DNA of 64,000 nt from Nemesobacter sp965249045 (GCA_965249045.1 OZ252213.1:1812032-1876031), one strand, 5' to 3'. Counted from the stretch's first letter, positions 28,001-37,108 are shown. Notes: generated from the sequence alone by a model not told the origin. Program-made: numbers and translations.

Positions 28001-28244
28001 TTTCCTTCTCTATTATTTTTTCCAGTATTTCGGGAACGAGTGGTTCCACGTAAGTCCTGTCGGCAAAATCCGGGTCGGTCATTATGGTGGCCGGGTTGCT
28101 GTTTACCAAAACAACCCTGTAGCCTTCTTCTTTCAGTACCTTGCACGCCTGGGTACCCGAATAATCAAACTCGCAGGCCTGTCCTATCACTATCGGACCG
28201 GAGCCGATAATCAGTATGGTTTTTATGTCTGTTCGCTTGGGCAT
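25056..28244 (-). CDS. carB: Carbamoyl-phosphate synthase large subunit
   Basis: CarB makes carbamoyl phosphate from glutamine-derived ammonia, bicarbonate and two ATP for arginine and pyrimidine synthesis. The 1062-residue product from ATG 28244 (MPKRTDIKTILIIGSGPI) has the two homologous ATP-grasp halves (GGTGGSVAYN; VRPSYVLGGRAMEIV) and the C-terminal allosteric MGS-like domain (LSDTGFDIMATGGTSEFLN). carA is not in the window. The gene is relevant to the 53-64 kb cluster only in that both deal with carbamoyl phosphate. Confidence 0.97.
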   Translation of the reverse strand: MPKRTDIKTILIIGSGPIVIGQACEFDYSGTQACKVLKEEGYRVVLVNSNPATIMTDPDFADRTYVEPLVPEILEKIIEKEKPDALLPTIGGQTALNLAVSLAESGVLERHGVELIGAKLPAIKKAENRDLFKKAIADIGLEVPRSGIAHNMKEAWDVVEEIGFPVIIRPSFTLGGTGGSVAYNKEEFDEFAKTGIESSPASEILVEESIVGWKEFEYEVMRDHMDNVVIICSIENFDAMGVHTGDSITVAPAQTLTDKEYQRMRDASIAIIREIGVDTGGSNIQFAVSPEDGRMMVIEMNPRVSRSSALASKATGFPIAKIAAKLAVGYSLDEISNDITKYTPASFEPTIDYVVVKIPRFAFEKFPKTTQALTTQMKSVGEVMSIARTFKESLHKAIRSLEIDSYGLEKMSDDPEVVREELRVPSPRRLWYIADAFRLGMDLEEIYSISHIDPWFLQNIKQITDFESDIAENGLHRGTMLQAKRHGFSDIEIARILSKEEAEVRDFRLREGIEPAFKMVDTCAAEFEAYTPYLYSTFESESEALPTDRKKVVILGGGPNRIGQGIEFDYCCVHASFALREEGYEAIMVNCNPETVSTDYDTSDRLYFEPLTLEDTLALIKRENPWGVIVHLGGQTPLRLALALESEGVRIIGTSPESIDLAEDRDRFRKLVSDLGLLQPQSDTARSEEQAIGIAREIGYPVMVRPSYVLGGRAMEIVYDEESLRTYIQQAASVSPNHPILIDKFLKDAKEVDVDAVCDGRTVVVGGVLEHIEEAGVHSGDSAAILPPFSIEPEIVEEIKSQTKTLALSLEVRGLVNIQFAVKDGEVYIIEVNPRASRTVPFVSKAIGVQLAKIGTKVMIGKSLEELGYTEEIVPKHYCVKESVFPFVKFPEVDTILGPEMKSTGEVMGIAPDLDQAFAKSQIAAGNSLPSDGVAFISVKDEDKSTKILDIARRLSDTGFDIMATGGTSEFLNKNGIFSRTVKKVKQGRPHIVDHLKNGEVQLVINTTFGKKEIAQSYSIRRTALINNVPYFTTVAGAVAGVGAIEVLVRSGLEVKALQSYY

Positions 28245-28419
28245 AGAACGGAAAAGATTGGCAATAAGTTGCAAATATATACTTAATAACGCACTGACAG
28301 GCAACATGAAAAATCCCCGCTTCCCGCGTGGGAATCTGCGTCATTGCCTTTCTAACAGTACCAGCAACAACATGTGCGCTATGTTCTCTGTATATATCCT
28401 CTATATGTATACTGTATCC

Positions 28420-29028
28420 ATGAATGATGAACTGTCCCAACACAAAATCGAACTACTCGACGGCCAAGAACCGTTTCGCAGTCTAGGAATCAGACATCCA
28501 TTGCGGTTGATTGACTACTGGAGATGGTCAGGTTCTGAGTTAATGAACAATACCACCCGTGGGATTCTGGCAGAGTTTCTCGTAGCAGCGGCACTAGGCC
28601 TCCACAAAGAACCAAGGGAAGAGTGGAAAGAGTATGATCTCTGCACAAAATCTGGCACCACCATTGAAGTCAAAAGCTCCGCATACGTGCAATCATGGAA
28701 ACAACTAAAACCCTCCGTCATCCAATTTGGGATTGCCCCTCACCGAAGATGGACCCTAGAAACCGAACAGTACAGCTACAGCAAAACCGCTGGACGTTGG
28801 GCAGACCTTTACATATTCTGCGTCTTTACGAGCAAGGAACCACCATTTGACACGCTTAACACACGCTCTTGGGAATTTTACATCCTTCCCACCGAAGTAC
28901 TTAACCGGGAAGTCCCCGAACAAAAAAGCATTCGACTGAATTCCCTCAAAAAACTCAAACCTTTCGAGTGTCAGTACGCTGACCTAAAAAAAACCATTGA
29001 GAATATAGAACGTGCTATTAGGAGATAA
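28420..29028 (+). CDS. Putative PD-(D/E)XK restriction-like nuclease
   Basis: About 202 residues from ATG 28420 (MNDELSQHKIELL); the frame is open further up to 28216, but that part runs into carB's start region. The core GILAEFLVAAALG, EWKEYDLCTKSGTTIEVKSSAY matches the nuclease pattern of a helix with Glu, then D and E-V-K on adjacent strands, as in type II restriction-like enzymes. The DNA is AT-richer than its neighbours and no ribosome binding site is evident. It is followed 163 bases later by a second nuclease-like gene. Likely defence or mobile cargo, but no methylase partner is present. Confidence 0.6.
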   Translation: MNDELSQHKIELLDGQEPFRSLGIRHPLRLIDYWRWSGSELMNNTTRGILAEFLVAAALGLHKEPREEWKEYDLCTKSGTTIEVKSSAYVQSWKQLKPSVIQFGIAPHRRWTLETEQYSYSKTAGRWADLYIFCVFTSKEPPFDTLNTRSWEFYILPTEVLNREVPEQKSIRLNSLKKLKPFECQYADLKKTIENIERAIRR

Positions 29029-29191
29029 CTATGACAACCCATTATAAGCTCTTAAACCGGTCGTGAATATACTTTTGCAGACATAAATGCTTCCTTAGAA
29101 TCCTGAGTAGATCGTTAGACCTATATAATTCCAATCATTACACATCTTTTTGAAAAAAAGACATACGTACTGTACATTATTAATTTAAGTC

Positions 29192-30544
29192 ATGAGTAAT
29201 TTCCCTGAATATCTTGAGCGTGGTGAAAGAGCACGTCTTTTTCCAGTTTTGGCGGATACTTCAAAAGAAGGACGTAGCACGGCAATCCTATTATCGTGCT
29301 TGGTCCATGTTCGTGAATTCGGTCAATCCATGCTGGGCTCGGTTAATCAGAAGATTGGAAAACTCGCAAATCTCAAATCATACACTGAGGTCACATTCAA
29401 CGGAAAAACTCAACGGCCGGATGGTCTGATTGTTCTAAGAGTAGGCAGGCGCGAATGGAGAGCTCTCATTGAAACAAAGGTCGGAAACGCCAAGTTGGAT
29501 CAAGAGCAAATTTCTGACTACATGGAGCTTGCCAAAGAACACAATATTGATGCCGTAATCACTATCTCAAACCAATTCACATCGCGACCGGACCATCACC
29601 CGATCAATCTACCCACAAAAACACGTTCCAAGGTAGGAATCTATCATTGGTCATGGATGTATATAATCACGCAAGCCGACTTGCTGATCTCCAACAAAAG
29701 CATTGAAGATGAAGATCAGCATTTCATCTTAACCGAGATGGTACGGTTTCTTACACACTCAAGTACGGGAGTAAAAAGCTTTGACCGAATGCCCCCTGCT
29801 TGGACCGATGTTGTGCAAAAAGTTGCAGATGGTGCTCCGCTCCAAGCAAGAAGCGAAGAAATACAAGATGTTGTAGCCGCTTGGCATCAAGAGGTTCGGG
29901 ATATTAGTCTAATGTTGAGCCGACAAGTTAATGTGAAAGTCGAAGTCAAGTTGTCACGTTCTCACGCATTGGATCCAGCAACTCGCGTAAAGGAAGATAT
30001 CGCCAAGCTTGTCAAAAACCATACACTCTCTGCTAAATTGGAAGTACAGAATGCCGCTGCATCAATTGACGTAGTCGTAGACATAAAGAGACGAACTATA
30101 AGCGCATCAATGATGCTAGTGGCACCCAGCAACAGAAAAACTACTGCTTCCCGTCTCCGTTGGTTGCTACAACAACTACAGAAATCCTCAGAAACGGATA
30201 TCCACATAAAACTACATTGGCCCGGGCGTAAAGCTCACACACAACACACTTTAAAGGAATTAAAAGAGAATTCAAAAATTGCTTGGGAGAACACCAAAGA
30301 CCGACATGTTGTTAGATTTGAGATCTGTATGATTCGTCAGTTGACCAAACGTTTCGGGCAACGAAAGAATTTTATAAATGAGTTGGAAAATTTAGTCTCC
30401 AGTTTTTACGAAGCTGTTGGTCAACGTCTGCGTGCTTACCAATCTCCAGCTCCCAAGGTTCGTGAGGACCGAGTTGATCCAGGAAGTGTTACCCCTGAGG
30501 GACTACAGCGTACAGTTAAAGGAGAAAAATCCGAACATATATAA
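29192..30544 (+). CDS. Putative PD-(D/E)XK nuclease, large protein of unknown role
   Basis: A 450-residue protein with a nuclease-like N-terminal domain: RPDGLIVLRVGRREWRALIE followed by TK, then QISDYMELAKEH and ITISNQFTSRP, the D...E-x-K pattern of the PD-(D/E)XK fold at residues about 74-100. The C-terminal half (about 230-410) is mixed alpha/beta with many basic residues and no motif I know. Codon use and AT content resemble the preceding nuclease gene and differ from carB and thiC on either side, suggesting joint transfer. Confidence 0.6.
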   Translation: MSNFPEYLERGERARLFPVLADTSKEGRSTAILLSCLVHVREFGQSMLGSVNQKIGKLANLKSYTEVTFNGKTQRPDGLIVLRVGRREWRALIETKVGNAKLDQEQISDYMELAKEHNIDAVITISNQFTSRPDHHPINLPTKTRSKVGIYHWSWMYIITQADLLISNKSIEDEDQHFILTEMVRFLTHSSTGVKSFDRMPPAWTDVVQKVADGAPLQARSEEIQDVVAAWHQEVRDISLMLSRQVNVKVEVKLSRSHALDPATRVKEDIAKLVKNHTLSAKLEVQNAAASIDVVVDIKRRTISASMMLVAPSNRKTTASRLRWLLQQLQKSSETDIHIKLHWPGRKAHTQHTLKELKENSKIAWENTKDRHVVRFEICMIRQLTKRFGQRKNFINELENLVSSFYEAVGQRLRAYQSPAPKVREDRVDPGSVTPEGLQRTVKGEKSEHI

Positions 30545-30586
30545 TTTTGGCACTTAAAACCAGAAGGAAATCTAAAAAAAAATTAT

Positions 30587-32467
30587 CTAATCCGGACGCT
30601 CAACATATATCTCTTTCCCCTTCTCCACAAATTCCCTCGCCTTGGAATCAAGCCCCTTTTGAACGGCGTCCATCTCCGAAAGGCCCTGCTCTCTTGCGTA
30701 ATCTCTTATGTCCTGAGTGATTTTCATTGAGCAGAATTTCGGACCGCACATGGAGCAGAAATGCGCAACCTTCGCTCCTTCGGCGGGGAGAGTCTCGTCA
30801 TGAAAACCACGGGCGGTATCCGGGTCAAGAGAAAGATTGAACTGATCATTCCACCGGAATTCAAACCTCGCCTTGCTGAGCACATTGTCGCGAAGCTGCG
30901 CGGTAGGATGACCCTTCGCGAGATTCGCCGCGTGCGCGGCGATCTTGTAGGTTATAACTCCGTCCTTTACATCCTTTTTGTTGGGAAGACCGAGATGCTC
31001 CTTCGGGGTAACGTAACAAAGCATCGCGGTTCCGTACCAACCTATCATCGCCGCCCCTATGGCGGAAGTTATGTGGTCATAACCGGGCGCTATATCGGTC
31101 GTAAGGGGACCCAGAGTATAAAAAGGAGCTTCTCCGCATATCTCAAGCTGCTTGGTCACGTTTTCCCGTATCATATGCATCGGGATGTGCCCCGGACCTT
31201 CTATCATGACCTGAACATCATGCTTCCAGGCTATCTGCGTTAACTCCCCAAGGGTATCGAGTTCGGCAAACTGCGCCGCGTCGTTTGCGTCCGCTATCGA
31301 ACCCGGCCGGAGGCCGTCACCCAGAGAAAACGCTATGTCGTAAACCTTCATTATCTCGCAGATCTCTTCAAATTCCGTGTAGAGAAAACTTTCCTTGTGA
31401 TGCGCAAGACACCACTTCGCCATTATTGACCCGCCCCTTGAGACTATCCCAGTAGCCCTGTTGGCGGTAAGCGGAATGTAACGAAGGAGCACTCCCGCGT
31501 GTATCGTGAAGTAGTCGACCCCCTGCTCCGCCTGCTCTATAAGGGTATCTCTGTAAATCCCCCAAGTAAGCTCCTCCGGCTTTCCATTAACCTTTTCAAG
31601 TGCCTGGTATATGGGAACGGTTCCAACGGGAACCGGGCAATTCCTTATTATCCACTCCCTGGTTTCGTGAATGTTGTCTCCGGTCGATAGATCCATTATG
31701 GTATCTGCTCCCCACCTGCACGCCCATACCGCTTTTTCGACTTCTTCCTCAATGCTTGAAGTAACGGCGGAGTTTCCGATATTCGCGTTTATTTTCACGA
31801 GGAAGTTCCGCCCAATTATCATGGGCTCGCTCTCAGGGTGGTTTATGTTGTTCGGAATTATGGCGCGTCCCGCGGCAACTTCTTCCCTCACGAACTCGGG
31901 GGTTATGTGTCCGGTCTGGATACGGGCATCGAAATCGACTCCCTCGTGGTAAGCCCCAAGCTGCCCGTAGACCTCTCCTAGCTCATCGATTCTCTGGTTT
32001 TCCCTGATGGCGATGTATTCCATCTCGGGCGTTATGATCCCATTTTTCGCGTAGTGCATCTGGGTTACGTTTCGAGAGGGAGCGGCGCAAAGTGGTTTTC
32101 TTATGTTCCCGAAAGTTATCCCGTTTGCTCTTTCAAGTCTTCTTCTGGCGAATTCCGAGGAGAAATCGGACAGTTCCGAAACGTCTCCCCTTCCCTTTAT
32201 CCACTTTTCACGAAGCGGCGGAAGACCCTTGTGAACGTCGATATCGACATCGGGGTCGGTATAGGGACCGCTTGTGTCGTAAAGGGTTATCCTGAACTTG
32301 TCCGCGCCGGGGGCATCCGAGAGAAAATCATCGGTCTCCACCTCCCTCATGGCCACCTTTATGTCGTGGAGTTTTCCGTCAACGTATATCTTCTTTGAGT
32401 TCGGAAAAGAATCTCTCGTTATTGCGGATTCGGTGGGTATTTTCTCTTTTTTTCGAGAAGAACTCAT
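30587..32467 (-). CDS. thiC: Phosphomethylpyrimidine synthase
   Basis: ThiC is the radical SAM enzyme that rearranges aminoimidazole ribotide into the HMP-phosphate half of thiamine. The 626-residue product has the C-terminal cluster motif CSMCGPKFC and typical blocks such as NANIGNSAVTSS, DTIMDLSTGDNI and MIEGPGHIP. AIR, its substrate, comes from purine synthesis. No TPP riboswitch consensus is visible in the 110 bases upstream (32468-32577); a short AGGGG/CCCCT hairpin is there instead. Confidence 0.96.
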   Translation of the reverse strand: MSSSRKKEKIPTESAITRDSFPNSKKIYVDGKLHDIKVAMREVETDDFLSDAPGADKFRITLYDTSGPYTDPDVDIDVHKGLPPLREKWIKGRGDVSELSDFSSEFARRRLERANGITFGNIRKPLCAAPSRNVTQMHYAKNGIITPEMEYIAIRENQRIDELGEVYGQLGAYHEGVDFDARIQTGHITPEFVREEVAAGRAIIPNNINHPESEPMIIGRNFLVKINANIGNSAVTSSIEEEVEKAVWACRWGADTIMDLSTGDNIHETREWIIRNCPVPVGTVPIYQALEKVNGKPEELTWGIYRDTLIEQAEQGVDYFTIHAGVLLRYIPLTANRATGIVSRGGSIMAKWCLAHHKESFLYTEFEEICEIMKVYDIAFSLGDGLRPGSIADANDAAQFAELDTLGELTQIAWKHDVQVMIEGPGHIPMHMIRENVTKQLEICGEAPFYTLGPLTTDIAPGYDHITSAIGAAMIGWYGTAMLCYVTPKEHLGLPNKKDVKDGVITYKIAAHAANLAKGHPTAQLRDNVLSKARFEFRWNDQFNLSLDPDTARGFHDETLPAEGAKVAHFCSMCGPKFCSMKITQDIRDYAREQGLSEMDAVQKGLDSKAREFVEKGKEIYVERPD

Positions 32468-32577
32468 GAGTAAAGGCCCCTTGGCAAAAACACTTCGGAC
32501 ATTATTAGTTTAGGGGATTATAAGCCCCTTTACAAATAATCCAGATAACAAAATGCTCCAGCGATGCAGCGGCAATG

Positions 32578-33987
32578 TCAGCGGGAAATCCTGTAAATAG
32601 CACCCTTGCGGTCATCGGACACAAGCAACGCCCCATCGGGGGCGACGAGAACGTCAACGGGCCTTCCCCACGCGGTTCCGTCGCTTTTAAGCCATCCTTG
32701 CGCAAACACTTGGTAGGAAACCTCTTTCCCCGGCTTGGGACACGCCAATGTTACCCTGTATCCTATGGGTGTGCTCCTGTTCCACGAACCATGCTCGGCA
32801 ATGAAAATGCTGTTTTTGTAAGGCGCGGGAAACATTGAACCCGTGTAAAACCGCATCCCTAAAGCCGCGACATGGGCGGAAAGTTCCAGTTCGGGAGGAG
32901 TAAATTCGCTGCAGGCGCGCATTGAACCGAAGCCTGGATCTGAAACATCCGTTCCATGGCAATACGGAAAACCGAAATGAAGTCCGGCACTGCCAGCGCG
33001 GTTAAGTTCGTCCGGAGGGCTGTTATCAGTAATTCGCTGGTCGTTACTGATGTTGTCTCTTCCGTTATCGGTAAACCAGAGTTCACCCGACCCCGGATGC
33101 CAGTCAAACCCCACGGTGTTTCGCACTCCGTGCGCGAAAACCTCAAGACTTGATCCGTCGGGGCTCATTCTCAGGATCGCAGCGTACCGTTCGTCACTTT
33201 CTTTGCAGACATTGCACGGCGCTCCGACAGGAACGTAGAGCTTTCCGTCCGGTCCGAACCGCAGGAACTTCCACCAATGCGAAGCACCTCCCGGAAGCAT
33301 GTCAATTACGACCGCGGGGGCAGGAGGGGACGAAAGCCTGCTCTCGATTTCGTCATAGCGAACAATCCTGTTGCGTTCGGCGACATAAAGATCTCCGTCC
33401 CGAAATGCCACGCCGTTTGGAACATTAAGATTGTCCGCGATTACCCGGACGGTCTCGGCGTAATTATCGCCGTCTGTATCGCTGAGGGCGTATACGGTTC
33501 CGAGACTTCTCGTACCGACAAACAAAGTGCCATTAGTTCCTAGAGCAAGTGAACGAGCGCCAGAAATCTGATTTGAATAAAATGAGATGGAAAACCCTTC
33601 GGGAATAGATATCTCATATGACTGCTGGGATATCGGGTCCGTAAGTGTTTTCGGATCGAGCACAAGCGAAGGGCAATCCGGTGGTGGTGGCGGCGGTGGT
33701 GGTGGTGGTGGCGGCGGTGGTGGTGGTGGTGGCGGTGGTGGCGGTGGTGGTGGCGGTGGTGGCGGTGGTGGAGGAGGTGGTGGCGGTGGTGGCGGCGGTG
33801 GCGGCGGTGGCGGCGGCGGTGGTGGCGGCGGCGGTGGCGGTGGTGGTTCCGAAAGAACTTCCACAGGCATAGGGCCGGCAGGATCTTCTAAAGACATGTT
33901 CAGAACGATTTCGTCCCCGCCGCCACAGCCGGACGAAAGAAGACATAAAAGCACTGGAATCAGTAGTTTGAAAAGCTTGTGCGTCAT
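32578..33987 (-). CDS. Glucose/sorbosone-dehydrogenase-like lipoprotein with poly-proline linker
   Basis: From ATG 33987 (AGGGAA upstream) the product has a signal with lipobox-like LSSGC, a short stretch, then 56 consecutive prolines (residues about 48-103), and a beta-propeller domain of the PQQ-dependent sugar dehydrogenase/sorbosone dehydrogenase type. Propeller signatures are NVPNGVAFRDGDLYV, HWWKFLRFGPDGKLYVPVG, GFDWHPGSGELWFTDNGRD, IFIAEHGSWNR and GRPVDVLVAPDGALLVSDD. It probably oxidises a sugar or aldose at the cell surface. The proline run would act as a stiff stalk and would need EF-P for synthesis. Confidence 0.8.
   Translation of the reverse strand: MTHKLFKLLIPVLLCLLSSGCGGGDEIVLNMSLEDPAGPMPVEVLSEPPPPPPPPPPPPPPPPPPPPPPPPPPPPPPPPPPPPPPPPPPPPPPPPPPPPPPPPDCPSLVLDPKTLTDPISQQSYEISIPEGFSISFYSNQISGARSLALGTNGTLFVGTRSLGTVYALSDTDGDNYAETVRVIADNLNVPNGVAFRDGDLYVAERNRIVRYDEIESRLSSPPAPAVVIDMLPGGASHWWKFLRFGPDGKLYVPVGAPCNVCKESDERYAAILRMSPDGSSLEVFAHGVRNTVGFDWHPGSGELWFTDNGRDNISNDQRITDNSPPDELNRAGSAGLHFGFPYCHGTDVSDPGFGSMRACSEFTPPELELSAHVAALGMRFYTGSMFPAPYKNSIFIAEHGSWNRSTPIGYRVTLACPKPGKEVSYQVFAQGWLKSDGTAWGRPVDVLVAPDGALLVSDDRKGAIYRISR
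33679..33846. repeat. Trinucleotide repeat encoding 56 prolines
   Basis: 168 bases made only of xGG triplets on the plus strand (tgg and cgg, two agg), read on the minus strand as CCA, CCG and CCT. The mixture of codons shows that it is not a pure microsatellite, yet slippage could change the length in units of one residue without breaking the frame. Length could also be affected by assembly. Confidence 0.9.
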
Positions 33988-34151
33988 AACTTCCCTAGTA
34001 TAAAAACACTCATAGACCCGGCGAATGTCAAACGGAATATGTTCGCACGGAAACACAACAAGACCGAAAACTCTTCCTTGCCGCGCGGTTCACTAAATCG
34101 AGCGCTCGGGTAAAGTTATTATTCATTTTTCGCAAACAAGAGGTCCGGTTC

Positions 34152-35159
34152 ATGTCTTCTCTTATTCTTGGTATTGAAACATCATGCGATGAAACTTCCG
34201 CGGCGGTGGTCAAAGACGGAAACCAGATGCTCTCAAACGTGGTCTCCTCGCAGATTGACGTTCATAACTCTTTCGGTGGAGTCGTACCGGAAATAGCGTC
34301 ACGCATGCACACGGAAATAATCCTGCAGGTAATCGATCAGGCTCTCGGGACCGCGGAAACTTCCGCCGGGGAAGTGGACGCCATAGCGGTAACCCAGGGA
34401 CCGGGGCTCATAGGCTCCCTTATGGTCGGAATCTCAACTGCCAAGGCGCTTGCGTTTTCCCACGGAAAACCCCTTGTGGGAGTAAACCACCTGGAAGCGC
34501 ACATAGCCGTAGCGCATCTTGAAAACGAAATTGATTTTCCTTTTGTTGCCCTCATAGTTTCCGGAGGACACACGAACCTCTACATGGTAAGGGGATTTCT
34601 GGACTTCGAACTGCTCGGAAGCACAAGAGACGACGCCGCAGGAGAGGCTTTTGACAAGGGAGCAAAGGCGCTTGGGCTAGGATATCCAGGAGGAGTCGAA
34701 ATAGACAGGCTCTCAAAAAACGGCAATCCCGACGCAATCAGTTTTCCAAGGCCCTTTAACAATGAGTCTTTTGATTTCAGTTTCAGCGGGCTTAAAACCG
34801 CTCTCTTAAACCACATAAAGAAAAATCCTGTTGAGAGCGAAGAGAATCTCTTTGACGTGTGCGCTGGGTTTCAGGAAGCCATAGTTGAAACCCTTGTTGA
34901 CAAAACGCTCAACGCCGCGAGGAAAAACGGAGTGGGAAGCGTCGTTTTAGCAGGCGGGGTAGCATGCAATTCAAGGCTAAGGCAGCTCAGCGAAGAGAGA
35001 ATCAGAAGCGAGGGGATAAACGTTTTCATGCCATCGCCCACCCTTTGCACCGATAACGCGGCCATGATAGCTACGCTCGGTTACCACATGTACGCAGATA
35101 GCAGGATATCCACGCTTGACATATCGCCTTATTCGACTGCAAGACGCAGAGTCTCTTAA
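34152..35159 (+). CDS. tsaD: tRNA threonylcarbamoyladenosine transferase TsaD
   Basis: TsaD transfers threonylcarbamoyl to A37 of ANN-decoding tRNAs. The 335-residue product has the ASKHA-fold start ILGIETSCDETSAAVV, the metal-binding histidines in NHLEAHIAVAH, and SGGHTNLY and GGVACNSRLR motifs. It is divergent from the poly-proline lipoprotein gene. Confidence 0.96.
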   Translation: MSSLILGIETSCDETSAAVVKDGNQMLSNVVSSQIDVHNSFGGVVPEIASRMHTEIILQVIDQALGTAETSAGEVDAIAVTQGPGLIGSLMVGISTAKALAFSHGKPLVGVNHLEAHIAVAHLENEIDFPFVALIVSGGHTNLYMVRGFLDFELLGSTRDDAAGEAFDKGAKALGLGYPGGVEIDRLSKNGNPDAISFPRPFNNESFDFSFSGLKTALLNHIKKNPVESEENLFDVCAGFQEAIVETLVDKTLNAARKNGVGSVVLAGGVACNSRLRQLSEERIRSEGINVFMPSPTLCTDNAAMIATLGYHMYADSRISTLDISPYSTARRRVS

Positions 35160-35454
35160 GGCCGTTTTAGTAAAGTAAATATCCTTATATCCAAAATAGA
35201 TTAATACTTTCCGAGTCTTCTCTACTAAACATCTCAAGATTTTTATTCAGAGCACCGTATGTCTCTCTAAAAGAAAGATATGCGCAACTTTTGACTGGCA
35301 GAGTTGCTTTTCAAGCAGAAATACAACATATATGATTCTTTTAGAGATAAAAACAACTTACCTATTGCAATTAACCAAAAAGAAGCTAATATATTGTTAT
35401 AATTTTTAAGAGCATCTTATTTGTTTACAGTATTGACTTGGAGAAAAGACTGAA
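35160..35454. other. AT-rich intergenic region before hipBA
   Basis: This 295-base stretch is visibly AT-rich compared with its surroundings. A TATAAT box lies at 35398-35403, about 50 bases before the antitoxin start, without a good -35. Such toxin-antitoxin promoters are normally bound by the HipB-HipA complex, but I see no strong palindrome. No gene recognised. Confidence 0.35.
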
Positions 35455-35778
35455 ATGAGCAAAATACGTGATCAGATTAAAAGCCGCCGAAAAGAACTCG
35501 CCCTAAAGCAAAAAGATATGATGTTGCGCGTCGGCATGTCAAGACAGCAGTACCAGCGGCTGGAATCCAGAGGAAACCCACGCTTAGACACTCTTGAGCT
35601 TGTTGCCAAGGGGCTTAGGATGGAAGTTGTACTTATTCCGCAGGAAAAACTGCGCTTGGTTCGCGACATACTGGAAGGAAAAACCCATATAGGTTCAGGC
35701 GCTGAATTTGATTTCAGCCTTGCAGTGGAAAACGAAACGATTTCTGATAACCCTTGGAAAGGGCTGCTGGAGGAATAA
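35455..35778 (+). CDS. HipB-like XRE antitoxin
   Basis: A 107-residue helix-turn-helix protein: QIKSRRKELALKQKDMMLRV, SRQQYQRLESRGNPRLDTLE (residues about 8-50) is an XRE/Cro domain. The C-terminal half (LAVENETISDNPWKGLLEE) would contact the toxin. It lies directly upstream of hipA with a two-base gap and presumably neutralises HipA and represses the operon. Confidence 0.8.
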   Translation: MSKIRDQIKSRRKELALKQKDMMLRVGMSRQQYQRLESRGNPRLDTLELVAKGLRMEVVLIPQEKLRLVRDILEGKTHIGSGAEFDFSLAVENETISDNPWKGLLEE

Positions 35779-35780
35779 TC

Positions 35781-37046
35781 GTGAGCGGCGCAGAAGAAGT
35801 CAATGTTTTAGAACTCACCCTGCACGGCATGAAAGTCGGATACCTGACGGGCTACAAAGATGGCCGAAACGTCCTTACGTTCACGCCTGAGTTTACAGGA
35901 AGCAGTTCGCGGCCGACCTTTACTCTGACAACGCATCCGGATTTTCCTAACGTAAAAAACCTGCTTGCAAAGCCTTGGTCAAAGAGACAGAGGCTGCATC
36001 CGGTGCTCTCCAATCTGTTGCCCGAGGGAGTATTGAGAGAGTTGCTGGCGCAAAGTCTAAAAATCCATATTGACAACGAATTCGAGTTGCTAGCCCGTCT
36101 TGGAGAGGATTTGCCCGGGGCTCTGATCGTCACTGTCGCAGAACCCGATGACGTTCCTGGCTACGCATTGGCAACCAGAGCAAAAGCTATCAAAGCCGAC
36201 ATACGGAGTGGTGCAAAACATTTTTCTCTGGCCGGCGTACAAATGAAATTCTCGATGAGAGAACAGGATGGACGCTATCGAATTGCTGAATCAGGAAATC
36301 TTGGGGACTGGATTATCAAGACCCCGTCCACCAGACACAAACTTGTTCCCTTAAACGAGTTCACCGCCATGCGACTTGCACAGACAGCGGGCGTTGATAT
36401 ACCGAATATCCGGCTGGTTGAAATGAATGCCCTAGATAAACTTCCCGCCATCAACCTGCCTGAGGAAAAATTCGCATTTGCCATAAGGCGATTTGACCGC
36501 GCAGGTGAGAAACGCATTCACACAGAGGACTTCGCCCAAGTTCTGGCGAAGTACCCGCAGCAAAAGTATGATGGTCCAAACTATGAGCAGATAGGCAAGA
36601 TCATTTATCAGTACACCGGCGACAGCCTCAAAAACGCCCAGCAATTCGCCCGACGATTGCTGGTTAATATTTTATTGGCCAATGGTGACGCTCACTTAAA
36701 AAACTGGTCTCTGATCTATCCTGACACGCTCACACCGGAACTTTCCCCCGCCTACGATCTCGTGATCACTCGCGTTTATATAGGTGACGAGAGGGAATAC
36801 GCATTAAATTTAGACAGGAACAAAGACTGGTATAAAAGCACATTCAGTCATTTTAAAGCCTGGGCAAATAAAGCCGGTATTCCATGGAAAGCTATTAAGC
36901 CGCAACTTGACGACACGCTGGATAAAGCGCGTGCTTTCTGGCCAAAATTTCTTGACGACCTGCCTGCGGACCACGCTCACAAAAAACAGCTTAAAGAACA
37001 CTGGCAACTGCTGTCCACGGATTTTCGGATTGAAACTGCTGGTTAA
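35781..37046 (+). CDS. HipA-like serine/threonine kinase toxin
   Basis: HipA toxins phosphorylate glutamyl-tRNA synthetase or related targets and stop growth. The 421-residue product (GTG 35781, GGAGG eight bases upstream) contains the Couple_hipA N-terminal domain, the SLAGVQMKFSM nucleotide-binding region, the catalytic NGDAHLKNWSLIY and the metal-binding YDLV. All key kinase residues seem intact, so the module is probably active. Confidence 0.85.
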   Translation: MSGAEEVNVLELTLHGMKVGYLTGYKDGRNVLTFTPEFTGSSSRPTFTLTTHPDFPNVKNLLAKPWSKRQRLHPVLSNLLPEGVLRELLAQSLKIHIDNEFELLARLGEDLPGALIVTVAEPDDVPGYALATRAKAIKADIRSGAKHFSLAGVQMKFSMREQDGRYRIAESGNLGDWIIKTPSTRHKLVPLNEFTAMRLAQTAGVDIPNIRLVEMNALDKLPAINLPEEKFAFAIRRFDRAGEKRIHTEDFAQVLAKYPQQKYDGPNYEQIGKIIYQYTGDSLKNAQQFARRLLVNILLANGDAHLKNWSLIYPDTLTPELSPAYDLVITRVYIGDEREYALNLDRNKDWYKSTFSHFKAWANKAGIPWKAIKPQLDDTLDKARAFWPKFLDDLPADHAHKKQLKEHWQLLSTDFRIETAG

Positions 37047-37108
37047 ACCAAAAACAGCCTCATCAGCAAAAAACTAACCCTAAAATCTATTTGAGCAGAG
37101 ACTAAAAT

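Noticed and set aside
32468..32577. TPP riboswitch expected before thiC
   Set aside because: I looked for the CTGAGA and GGATAATGCCAGCG-type blocks on the minus strand and did not find them; only a short AGGGG/CCCCT hairpin is present.
33587..34003. Open frame on the plus strand encoding a long poly-glycine stretch
   Set aside because: It is the antisense reading of the poly-proline run of the lipoprotein gene at 32578-33987; no start signals or domain support it.
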